Shown here piece after piece: positions 27,866 through 36,745 of a stretch of 64,000 nt of DNA. Each line of letters starts with the position of its first letter. Within the stretch, counting starts at the first letter, position 1. The notes beneath the pieces were generated by a model that saw only the letters and a list, made by a program, of their open reading frames with translations, was not told the origin of the DNA and did not search any database. The position numbers and the translations under genes are program-made. Origin of the DNA: an uncultured Gammaproteobacteria bacterium (GTDB lineage Bacteria > Pseudomonadota > Gammaproteobacteria > Arenicellales > UBA868); NCBI GenBank assembly GCA_905612355.1, contig CAJQRU010000072.1, forward strand, positions 53,185 to 117,184. Direction: 5' to 3'.

Positions 27866-28891
27866 ATGAATCGATCAATACAATGCGGTCTTGGTCTAGT
27901 GGCTGGTATCGCCGCGCTGTTCGCTGTTAGTGGTGCGGTGCTTGCTGCCGAATTTAAATTTGATTTAGCCAATGAGTACCAGGCAGGTTCCTTGCCTGGA
28001 CAGACCGATGCCGATTTTGCTAAAGCAGTAACGGTTACCAGTGGCGGGCGGATTGCAGTCACAAATCATCCAGGTGGAGGACTCGGTTTTAAATCACGCC
28101 AGCACTTTGAGGCGGTGATGGATGGAGCCGTACCCATCGCAAGTACTCCCTTCTCGTCCTTAGAGAAAATTGAACCCATTTTCGATCTGCAGAGTTTGCC
28201 GTTTATCACGACCACCGTGAATGAAACGGAAGCCATGTTTATTGTCGCGAAACCTGATTATGAGAAGGCTTTTAATAAGCACAATCAGACACTGCTTTAC
28301 GGCGCGCCGTGGACTCCCCAAGGCATCTGGGAAAAGACCAAGATTCGCAAGCCTGAGGACCTGAAGGGCCTGAAGATTCGGACTTATAACGCGCAGGGTG
28401 CTGAAGTCCTGAAGGCTGCCGGGGCTTCACCTATCCAGTTGAGTTGGGCCGATGTTATTCCAGCGCTCAGCAACGGTACCATTACGGGTGTATTAACCTC
28501 TGACGAAGGTGGGGTTAACTCAAAGTTCTGGGAATTGGGGTGCAAATATTTCAATTCCATCGGTTTTGCGATGGGCATCAATGCGGTCACTATGAATCTT
28601 GACTCCTACAACGCTTTGCCCGTTGAAATGAAGATTGCTTTGCGGGTTGCTGCTGACCGTGCCGAGCAAGCCGCATGGTTGCGCGCGCGATCTCGCGTAT
28701 CGGCGAATAAAGACACGCTGAAGTCGGCTGGAGGAGAATATGTTGACGACGTTCCGGCATCCGTGATCGATCACATCAAGGTAGCTGCGGCACCATTAAA
28801 GAAAGCTTGGATAAAGAATATGGGCGCAGACGAGGCCGCAAAAATCATGGCGAAGTTTGATGCATTCATGAAGGCTAACTACGGCGGTTAA
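27866..28891 (+). CDS. TRAP transporter substrate-binding protein, DctP family
   Basis: Signal peptide 'MNRSIQCGLGLVAGIAALFAVSGAVLAAEF'; 'IRKPEDLKGLKIRTYNAQGAEVLKAAGASPIQLSWADVIPALSNGTITGVLTS'; RBS AAGGAGGAGA upstream. Confidence 0.93.
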   Translation: MNRSIQCGLGLVAGIAALFAVSGAVLAAEFKFDLANEYQAGSLPGQTDADFAKAVTVTSGGRIAVTNHPGGGLGFKSRQHFEAVMDGAVPIASTPFSSLEKIEPIFDLQSLPFITTTVNETEAMFIVAKPDYEKAFNKHNQTLLYGAPWTPQGIWEKTKIRKPEDLKGLKIRTYNAQGAEVLKAAGASPIQLSWADVIPALSNGTITGVLTSDEGGVNSKFWELGCKYFNSIGFAMGINAVTMNLDSYNALPVEMKIALRVAADRAEQAAWLRARSRVSANKDTLKSAGGEYVDDVPASVIDHIKVAAAPLKKAWIKNMGADEAAKIMAKFDAFMKANYGG

Positions 28892-28933
28892 AATAACCTA
28901 GGTTCTCAGTTTCAATCGAGTATCGAAAACGAA

Positions 28934-28963
28934 CCAGCCCCTGGCGTCCGCGTTAGGGGCTGG
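28934..28963 (+). promoter_or_regulatory. Intercistronic stem-loop CCAGCCCCT-N12-AGGGGCTGG between dctP and dctQ
   Basis: Perfect 9-bp inverted repeat read directly; no U-tract follows. Confidence 0.65.
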
Positions 28964-28986
28964 AATCGAATGAGTCGGGACAGCGC

Positions 28987-29517
28987 ATGAAAACATTTCA
29001 GACCATTGTTTTCTTTATATCCCGGGCCGCGGCAGTCCTCGCGGGCGTGATTATTGTCTATATGGTTTGCCACATATTGCTGGAAATTTTCGTGCGCAGT
29101 GCTTTCGCTACCTCTACCTTTTCTTTGGACGAGTTGATTGGGTACAGTGTTGCGGCTTGTGCTTACCTTGGTCTGGGTTACACCCTTGAAAAGGGTGGAT
29201 TAATTCGCGTCAATCTTGTTTTATCGAAAATGAACCCATTATCTCGTGCCCGAAAAATCATCGAGGTGCTGTGCTGCATCGGCACTTTGATCGCTATGGG
29301 ACTGCCGCTCTGGTATTTCGGGCGTAGCGTCATCATAAAGTATGGCAGCGGATACACCAGCGGCACGATGCTGAATGCGCCGCAGTGGATTCCCGAGGGC
29401 TTTCTTCTGGTGGGTCTCATTATTTTTTGGATCCAATTACTGGCTTACCTCTTCAGGGTCTTGGGAAATCAAGTTGATTTGGATGCCACTCGTGCTGCTA
29501 ATCTTGGGATCGAGTGA
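28987..29517 (+). CDS. TRAP transporter small permease, DctQ family
   Basis: Four hydrophobic segments; position between DctP and DctM. Confidence 0.9.
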   Translation: MKTFQTIVFFISRAAAVLAGVIIVYMVCHILLEIFVRSAFATSTFSLDELIGYSVAACAYLGLGYTLEKGGLIRVNLVLSKMNPLSRARKIIEVLCCIGTLIAMGLPLWYFGRSVIIKYGSGYTSGTMLNAPQWIPEGFLLVGLIIFWIQLLAYLFRVLGNQVDLDATRAANLGIE

Positions 29518-29551
29518 CATCGTCAGGGTCTATTAAAACAGAGTTAATCCG

Positions 29552-30886
29552 ATGACAGAACTCATTGCTGCTCAACCGCTTTTAGTCGCCGTTTTGGTGT
29601 TAGGGATTATGTTTCTATTCCTCGGCATGGGCATCTGGGTGTTTGCAGCATTGACTCTGGTTAGTCTGACCGGACTCGTTGTCTTTTTGGATATGCCCAT
29701 CGATCGACTGGGTGTCATTGTCAAAGGCACGATGTGGAGAACCGCCAATACGTGGGAGTTGGCTGCCATACCTATTTTCGTATGGATGGGAGAGTTAATT
29801 TTTAGAACGGATGTATCCGAACGACTCTTTAAGGGGCTAGAGCCGTGGGTTGATCTAATCCCTGGACGGTTATTCCATACCAATATTGCCGGCTGCACTC
29901 TCTTTGCCGCGGTCAGCGGGTCTAGTGTGGCAACGACGGCAACCATTGGTCGCATTACAACAAAGGCGTTAAAAGAGCGGGGCTATAACGAATGGCTGTC
30001 CGTTGGGTCACTGGCGGGTGCGGGAAGTTTGGGTTTAATGATTCCACCGTCAATCGTGATGATTATTTATGGAGTGCTCGCGGAAGTGTCGATTGCTCGA
30101 TTGTTTGCGGCGGGCCTTTTCCCCGGATTACTCGCGGCAGGTCTTTACTCTACGTTTATCGCGTTACGCTGTTCCATTAACCCAGATCTGGTTCCGAAAC
30201 GGGCGGAAGTGCGGTACACCAACGGCGATCGGCTGCGTGGTCTGGTTCTGATGCTTCCCATATTGGTGCTGATCCCATTGGTGCTAGGGGGCATTTACAG
30301 CGGATTGGCGACGCCTTCGGAGGCAGCGGCACTGGGGCTAACGGGAACATTAATTATCACCACTGTGATGAGACAGTTGACTTGGAAGGTGTTGGTGGAA
30401 TCCCTGGGTGGCGCGGTCCGTATTACGTGCATGGCCTTATCTATTCTTGTGGCCGCGGGGATCTTGTCTTCAGCTATGGGCTTTCTTCACATCCCACAAG
30501 AAATCTCGAAGCTAATAGTCAGCCTGGAGCTTGGACCCTATGGTTTAATTTTAATTATTGGTATTTTTTACCTGGTTTTAGGTTTATTTATGGAGGGCTT
30601 ATCGATTTGCGTGATGAGCCTTCCCATCACATTACCCTTAATTATTGGGGCCGGTTACGATCCGATCTGGTTCGGAATCTTTTTGGTAATAACGGTTGAG
30701 TTGGCACAGGTGACGCCTCCTGTGGGCTTTAATCTCTTTGTCCTACAGGCCTTATCCGGCCAACCCATCGAAAAAGTCGCAATCGCCGCCTTTCCTTTTT
30801 TCTTACTGTTGGCATCTACTGCGGTGTTATTGGTTTTCTTCCCGCAAATCGCTTTATGGTTGCCTGATCAATTGTATAGTCGTTAG
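29552..30886 (+). CDS. TRAP transporter large permease, DctM family
   Basis: 'FTNIAGCTLFAAVSGSSVATTATIGRI'-like segment (HTNIAGCTLFAAVSGSSVATTATIG), 'SLAGAGSLGLMIPPSIVMIIYG', 'VELAQVTPPVGFNLFVLQ'. Confidence 0.96.
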   Translation: MTELIAAQPLLVAVLVLGIMFLFLGMGIWVFAALTLVSLTGLVVFLDMPIDRLGVIVKGTMWRTANTWELAAIPIFVWMGELIFRTDVSERLFKGLEPWVDLIPGRLFHTNIAGCTLFAAVSGSSVATTATIGRITTKALKERGYNEWLSVGSLAGAGSLGLMIPPSIVMIIYGVLAEVSIARLFAAGLFPGLLAAGLYSTFIALRCSINPDLVPKRAEVRYTNGDRLRGLVLMLPILVLIPLVLGGIYSGLATPSEAAALGLTGTLIITTVMRQLTWKVLVESLGGAVRITCMALSILVAAGILSSAMGFLHIPQEISKLIVSLELGPYGLILIIGIFYLVLGLFMEGLSICVMSLPITLPLIIGAGYDPIWFGIFLVITVELAQVTPPVGFNLFVLQALSGQPIEKVAIAAFPFFLLLASTAVLLVFFPQIALWLPDQLYSR

Positions 30887-31001
30887 TAAGTTTGTCTTAT
30901 CCTGCGTGTTGACCCGCTGACTCTGCCTGCTGCAGAGACTAGGCTGCTGTTGGGCACAACCAGTAATCCTTTATTTAGGGATCTAAATATAGAGACGTAT
31001 T

Positions 31002-32678
31002 ATGAGGATCCAAGTTGATCCAACCACACTTGCAGTTTTAAAAGGACGGCTAGAACAGTTAGCTGACGAGATGGACGCTAACCTTTTTCGTTCAGCATTT
31101 AATCCTATTATTGCCGAAGCCCGCGATGCAAGTCATGGCTTGTATCACCCGGCAACTGGCGAAACATTGATCCAAGGTAAGAATGGATTGCCGATATTTG
31201 TTGGGACAATGGCTTTTGCCGTTAAATACTTGATTGATCACTTAATACAAAACGACGTCACTATCCAAGACGGTGATGTTTACTTGTTCAATGACCCATA
31301 TGATGGAGGCACGCACCTTTCAGACTTCAAATTGGTTCGGCCCTATTTCAGCGACGGTAGGATATTTTGCTTTATCGCTTCCGTCGCGCACTGGCATGAC
31401 GTAGGAGGCAACGTACCGGGAAACTACAATCCTGCGGCAACGGAATGTCATCAGGAAGCGGTCTTGATTCCTCCGGTACTCCTAATCAATCGGGGAATTG
31501 TGAATCAGGACATAGTCAGTATTTTGCAGGCGAATTCGAGGTTACCGACATCATTGATTGGTGATTTAAAGGCACAGATCGGTGCGCTCGAACTCGGTTG
31601 CAATCGAATGGCTCAACTTTTGAAAGATTTTGATCCGGGCCTCGTGTGGCAGGTTTGCGGGCAGTTAAAAACAATTGCTGAGTCGATGATGCGCGAACAT
31701 GTCTCCCGACTACCAAATGGGTTTTACTCTGCGGAAGACTGGTTAGATAACGATGGCACGACGGCTAGCCCACTGATGGTTGCCGTTGATCTGACCATCA
31801 GTGATGCTAATCTCGTGCTCGATTTTTCCAGAACCGCACTCCAGTGTTCTGGTCCAATTAACGTTTCTAAATCAACCACTATTGCCGCATGTTATGTTGG
31901 ATTAAAACATCTTTTTAAGGACGTGCCGGCTAATTCCGGAGTTTTATCCGCGATTGATTTTATAATTCCAGACGACAGTCTATTAGCCGCAACCGCACCG
32001 AAACCAGTGGGCGGTTACACCGAGACGATTCTTCGAATAATCGACGTCATCTTCGTCGCAATGTCAAAAGCCGATCCAGCCATAGTGAACGGCTGTGCTT
32101 ACGGCACGATAAATGCACTATCGATGTCGGGATACAGGCAATCTGGTGAGCGTTGGGTGTTGTTCTCGTTCTTTGGCGGCGGCCATGGTGGACACCCTGA
32201 AGGAGATGGCCTTAACCATGGAAATGCTCCTATCTCAATGGCGACGATACCGCCGCTCGAGATTTTAGAGGCTGCTTACCCCATTTATTTTTCTAAGTGG
32301 GCGTTGCGTCCCAACAGCGGGGGGCAGGGGCGTTATCGTGGCGGTTTGGGTGCCATATACGAGATCGTATTGCTTGAGGAGCATGCAGATGTTTTTCTCT
32401 TTGGTGACCGCAGTCGTTTTGGTCCTCCGGGAGTGTGCGGGGGTGGTTCTGGAATGGTGAACTCATTCCTTTATGAGCATGACGGTAACATGATTGCGCC
32501 GCCGCTTCTCTCAAAAGCAACCGGTATCCGCTTGAAGAAAGGGCAACGGGTTCGTCTAGAAACTCCCGGGGGAGGGGGTTATGGAGATTCCGCTGAAAGG
32601 AAAGAGCAGGATATAGCTAACGACATTCTTGAGGGTTATGTGACTGATCGATTGGACGTTGAGAGCATTCATGACTGA
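31002..32678 (+). CDS. HyuB-family protein (copy 3)
   Basis: 'LEQLADEMDANLFRSAFNPIIAEARDASHG', 'LFNDPYDGGTHLSDFKLVRP', 'TPGGGGYGD'. Confidence 0.93.
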   Translation: MRIQVDPTTLAVLKGRLEQLADEMDANLFRSAFNPIIAEARDASHGLYHPATGETLIQGKNGLPIFVGTMAFAVKYLIDHLIQNDVTIQDGDVYLFNDPYDGGTHLSDFKLVRPYFSDGRIFCFIASVAHWHDVGGNVPGNYNPAATECHQEAVLIPPVLLINRGIVNQDIVSILQANSRLPTSLIGDLKAQIGALELGCNRMAQLLKDFDPGLVWQVCGQLKTIAESMMREHVSRLPNGFYSAEDWLDNDGTTASPLMVAVDLTISDANLVLDFSRTALQCSGPINVSKSTTIAACYVGLKHLFKDVPANSGVLSAIDFIIPDDSLLAATAPKPVGGYTETILRIIDVIFVAMSKADPAIVNGCAYGTINALSMSGYRQSGERWVLFSFFGGGHGGHPEGDGLNHGNAPISMATIPPLEILEAAYPIYFSKWALRPNSGGQGRYRGGLGAIYEIVLLEEHADVFLFGDRSRFGPPGVCGGGSGMVNSFLYEHDGNMIAPPLLSKATGIRLKKGQRVRLETPGGGGYGDSAERKEQDIANDILEGYVTDRLDVESIHD

Positions 32679-34719
32679 ATTATCCGCTCAGACGGCAATT
32701 GGGATTGACGTTGGTGGGACGTATACCGATTTGTTTCTGTATGACGCAAAAAATTGCGAGTGTAGTGTGGTCAAAGTGGTTACCGATCATGCTGCTCAAG
32801 CCAATGGTATTGAAGTCGGGTTGAAAAATTGCAATGTCCAATTGAATAACGTTGGGACGATTGTTCATGGTACAACCGTTGGCACTAATGCGTTACTTCA
32901 ACGCACGGGAGCTCGAGTAGGCTTGATTACAACCAAAGGCTTCGGTGATGTTCTCGAAATGCGCCGAAGGGATCGGCCCCAAACGTGGGGGTTGTGGGGT
33001 CGCTTCGATCCAATCATTCCTCGCCATCGTCGCCTTGAAGTAGAAGAACGCACTTTGTCCGATGGAAAGGTGATCCAACCCGTCCACGAAGATGAGATTA
33101 AAGAAGCTGGCCAAAGATTACTGGACATGGGTGCGGAATCGGTTGTCGTTTTTTTTATCAACTCATATGCAAATCAACAAAATGAAACTTATGCAGGTGA
33201 TATTCTTAGAGAGATATGGCCGAACGAGTATGTGTCGACTTCGTCAGAAATTTTACCTGAAATAAGGGAATACGAACGTGCCTCGACTTCAGCGATTAAT
33301 GCTTATCTGCAACCAATTTTAGGACCTTATCTAACCGATCTGGGGGACAGACTTCATCGCCATCACATCGATACCCAGATATTGGTCGTTCAGTCAAATG
33401 GCGGATTAACCAGTACACGTATGGCGTGTCGGGAACCGGTAAGGACGACGCTTTCTGGGCCAGCCGCGGGGGTGATCGGTGCAGCATATATTGCCCATCA
33501 AAGTGGCTACGACAACGTCATTACCTGTGATATGGGTGGTACAAGCTTTGATGTATCACTGATAGCGGATGGTTCCGCATCAATGGTCGCTGAGACGGCG
33601 ATCGATTTTGGTATGGTCACGCGATCTCCGATGATTGAGATCGTGACGATTGGTGCGGGTGGAGGTTCTATCGCTAATGTGGATGCCGGTGGCATACTAG
33701 AGATCGGGCCAGAAAGTGCGGGTTCTGAGCCCGGCCCTGCTTGTTATGGTAAAGGGAACGGGACGCCTACTGTTACCGATGCCAACCTGGTTCTAGGTCG
33801 AATTAACCCTTTGACACCGATTGGGATGGGCATCGGACAACTTGACCTCGATGCAGCGAAGCGGGCCATCGTGTCGCACATTGCAAAACCATTGGGTTTG
33901 GACTTGATGGCCGCTGCGGATGCAATTATACGTGTCGCAAATTCCAAAATGGCCGGTGCGATACGTCTTGTCTCCATCGAAAGAGGTTATCAACCGGAAG
34001 CGTTTGTTTTAATGCCATTTGGCGGTGGGGGAGCTCTGCATGCAGGCGCGTTGATTAAAGATGTTGGACTCTCGAAAGCGGTTATTCCAAGATATCCTGG
34101 AGCAACGAGTGCCTTTGGCTGTGTTGTTGCTGATATTCGATTGGATCGTGTAAAAACCATCAATACTTTATTAAAGCACTTAGATATTAATCGATTAAAT
34201 GAAGAATCCGAACGATTACACCTGGATGGAATGCGGAATCTCGAAGCGTCACAGCTGTCGGTAAAAGAGTTAACGGTTTATCTTGAGCTTGACATGAATT
34301 ATGTCGGTCAAACCCACACGATTACAGTTCAATTACCACAGAATCTGGTCAGTGTGGGACTCATCCGAAAAGCCTTCGAACAGACCTATCGTAGAATATA
34401 TAGCGACGTGTTAGAGGGTATTCCAGTAAGGGTGCTCAATATGCGAATGGTTATGATTGGGAAGCGTCCAGAGTTCGACTTATCACTATTTTTGAATGCG
34501 AAAGTAGAGAGCACGCAAACAAAAACAATTAAGCAAAGAGATGTCTGGGTCGAGGGTGAGTGGCAAAGTGTTCGTGTGTACCAACGTAACCAACTGAATG
34601 CCGGGACAGTCATTGTTGGACCAGCGCTCATTGAGCAGAATGATGCCACAGTCTTTGTTGATGACAAGCTGACTGGTACCGCTGACACATTCGGTAATTT
34701 GACACTGGAATTACAGTAG
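32671..34719 (+). CDS. HyuA-family protein (copy 3)
   Basis: 'AIGIDVGGTYTDLFLYD', 'VITCDMGGTSFDVSLI', 'LMPFGGGGALHAGAL'; start at 32671 overlaps HyuB stop by 8 nt. Confidence 0.94.
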   Translation: MTELSAQTAIGIDVGGTYTDLFLYDAKNCECSVVKVVTDHAAQANGIEVGLKNCNVQLNNVGTIVHGTTVGTNALLQRTGARVGLITTKGFGDVLEMRRRDRPQTWGLWGRFDPIIPRHRRLEVEERTLSDGKVIQPVHEDEIKEAGQRLLDMGAESVVVFFINSYANQQNETYAGDILREIWPNEYVSTSSEILPEIREYERASTSAINAYLQPILGPYLTDLGDRLHRHHIDTQILVVQSNGGLTSTRMACREPVRTTLSGPAAGVIGAAYIAHQSGYDNVITCDMGGTSFDVSLIADGSASMVAETAIDFGMVTRSPMIEIVTIGAGGGSIANVDAGGILEIGPESAGSEPGPACYGKGNGTPTVTDANLVLGRINPLTPIGMGIGQLDLDAAKRAIVSHIAKPLGLDLMAAADAIIRVANSKMAGAIRLVSIERGYQPEAFVLMPFGGGGALHAGALIKDVGLSKAVIPRYPGATSAFGCVVADIRLDRVKTINTLLKHLDINRLNEESERLHLDGMRNLEASQLSVKELTVYLELDMNYVGQTHTITVQLPQNLVSVGLIRKAFEQTYRRIYSDVLEGIPVRVLNMRMVMIGKRPEFDLSLFLNAKVESTQTKTIKQRDVWVEGEWQSVRVYQRNQLNAGTVIVGPALIEQNDATVFVDDKLTGTADTFGNLTLELQ

Positions 34720-34732
34720 TGGGAGCACGGCA

Positions 34733-35341
34733 GTGAACGACCCGGGACTCTCTAGTGCGTTATTGTTACTAGATCTGCAAAATGATTTCATACACCCTGA
34801 AGGTGCTTATGCGCGGGGAGGGGTCGATGTTTTATCTTTCCAGAGGACAGTAAAGACCCTGCGCCCGTTAGTTGGAAAAATTCGAGGGGCGGGATTGCCC
34901 ATCATCTCGTCTCACTTCACATTAGTCACCGGGATGAACGGAGATGCGTTTATTTCCGCTCATCTGAGGAGATTGCGCCCCTTCTTGAAGGCGGGTAACT
35001 TCCGTTCCGGAACCTTCGGACACTGTTTAGTTGACGAACTGTCGCCGAGTGATTTCGCTGTAGAGAAGGTTACCTATTCGGCGTTTTACATGTCGCGATT
35101 AGATTGGTTATTGAAGCAGTTAAGCATCGACCGCTTAATTGTTGGGGGCATTGTAACCAACGGCGCGGTTGCATCGACCGTGCGTGATGCCCATCTGAGA
35201 GGCCTTGACATTGTTTTGCTATCGGATGGCTGTGCGGCGAGTAACGATGAAAGTCATGACATTAATCTAAAGGCATTGTCCGACGTTGCGACAATCATGC
35301 GGTGTGATGAAGTACGATTGTCTGAGTTAGTGATGCCCTAA
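34733..35341 (+). CDS. Isochorismatase-fold protein without catalytic cysteine (GTG start)
   Basis: 'ALLLLDLQNDFIHPEGAY', 'AVEKVTYSAF', 'GGIVTNGAVASTVRDAHLRGLDIVLLSDGCAASN'. Confidence 0.85.
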   Translation: MNDPGLSSALLLLDLQNDFIHPEGAYARGGVDVLSFQRTVKTLRPLVGKIRGAGLPIISSHFTLVTGMNGDAFISAHLRRLRPFLKAGNFRSGTFGHCLVDELSPSDFAVEKVTYSAFYMSRLDWLLKQLSIDRLIVGGIVTNGAVASTVRDAHLRGLDIVLLSDGCAASNDESHDINLKALSDVATIMRCDEVRLSELVMP

Positions 35342-35364
35342 ACGAACGCGCCAATAGTTTCTTA

Positions 35365-36741
35365 TTAAGAATTAGTCGATTTCGTCAGTTCCCGAGCTAT
35401 AGCACGGCCAGCCGCGAAGCCGCTTGTAATCGCAAAGAACCAGCCGTTCCCTGATAAGTAACCATCGCTGCCGGCACCTGAGAGTCCCACAGCATCGTTG
35501 CCAACCGCATAAACATGGTTAATCGAGGTTCCCGATTCGTCTATGACTTGGCTCTGTTTATTAATCGTTAACCCGCCCTGGGTGTGTGCGATCGATCCCG
35601 TTACTCGGGATGCATAAAATGGAGGGCGCAATACGGGAGTTTCCCTCAGACGGCCAAATTCGTCTTGGACTCCAATCGGTGTCAGATTGTAAGTGTCAAG
35701 CGTGTCCTTAAGGCGATCTCCTGGAAGGTCAAAAAATTCACTAAGTTGCTTTATGTCAGAGAAGGAGTGAATTTCGCCTTTTTCTAATGCATCAATCATG
35801 ATGTAGAGATCGGCAATTTTTCCCTGGATGCGTTCATCCCACAACAAGAACACAAATTTTCCATCTTGGGCTCGAAATAGAGTTGATAAAGGAGAATAAC
35901 CGAGATCCTCGCGAACAAATCGAACACCGCTGTTGTTCACTGCGATACCTCCCTCGCTGATTACCCCCGGCGTCACGCGAGTACCGTCCTCACGGATGGT
36001 GTCTCGACCCTGAAACGCGTTCATCAATTTGGTTTCCCCGCCAAGTGTTAGGCCCCAGCGGATTCCATCACCCGTGTTGGTCGCTGCCCCAATATGCCAT
36101 GCATCAGTCATGTCCGGGATGTACTGTTTGATCATTCCGGGATTGCCCCCAAACCCACCCGTGGCAAGAACCAGGAAGTCGGCCACAATGTCTAACTCGC
36201 GTCCATCTGAAAGTGCTTTGACGCGAAATGCACCTTTCGACGTGCGTTCGATCTCTCGAGCGGTTGTATGATTGAGCAAATTGATGTTCTCAGATTTCTC
36301 AAGGAAAGTGTGCAGACACCGAATAATTGGGATGCCACTTCGTAATTTGTGGCTGTGCATACGCGGCGTGTTATGTCCGAGCCAGTGTATTTCGCCAGCA
36401 AACTCAAGTGGAACGTGGGCAATGTCGGCCATCCAATGGAGAGCGTTTGCCGAATGCCTGCACATGGACAATGTGATCTCGTAATCACTTTCGCCATGAT
36501 TCTTCGCGCAGATGTCGGCGGCCATCGCTTCAGGCGTATCGAGGATGTCCTGTTGTTTCTGAAAACGTGTGGCGGCGCCTGGGATAAATGCACTCGCTAT
36601 TGTTGAATTACAGTCGGCACTGCAATCGATCTCTAGTAGAGTGATATGCGCGCCGGGCGCGAAGCTTGCAATTACGCCGGCCGTCACACATCCGGCGGCG
36701 CCCCCGCCTACAATTACAACGTCTGTGTTGATAGAACGCAT
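35365..36741 (-). CDS. FAD-dependent oxidoreductase (fumarate reductase/ketosteroid dehydrogenase flavoprotein-like)
   Basis: 'DVVIVGGGAAGCVTAGVIA', 'FLVLATGGFGGNPGMIKQYIP', C-terminal 'VYAVGNDAVGLSGAGSDGYLSGNGWFFAITSGFAAGR'; start at internal Met. Confidence 0.88.
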   Translation of the reverse strand: MRSINTDVVIVGGGAAGCVTAGVIASFAPGAHITLLEIDCSADCNSTIASAFIPGAATRFQKQQDILDTPEAMAADICAKNHGESDYEITLSMCRHSANALHWMADIAHVPLEFAGEIHWLGHNTPRMHSHKLRSGIPIIRCLHTFLEKSENINLLNHTTAREIERTSKGAFRVKALSDGRELDIVADFLVLATGGFGGNPGMIKQYIPDMTDAWHIGAATNTGDGIRWGLTLGGETKLMNAFQGRDTIREDGTRVTPGVISEGGIAVNNSGVRFVREDLGYSPLSTLFRAQDGKFVFLLWDERIQGKIADLYIMIDALEKGEIHSFSDIKQLSEFFDLPGDRLKDTLDTYNLTPIGVQDEFGRLRETPVLRPPFYASRVTGSIAHTQGGLTINKQSQVIDESGTSINHVYAVGNDAVGLSGAGSDGYLSGNGWFFAITSGFAAGRAIARELTKSTNS

Positions 36742-36745
36742 CTGG

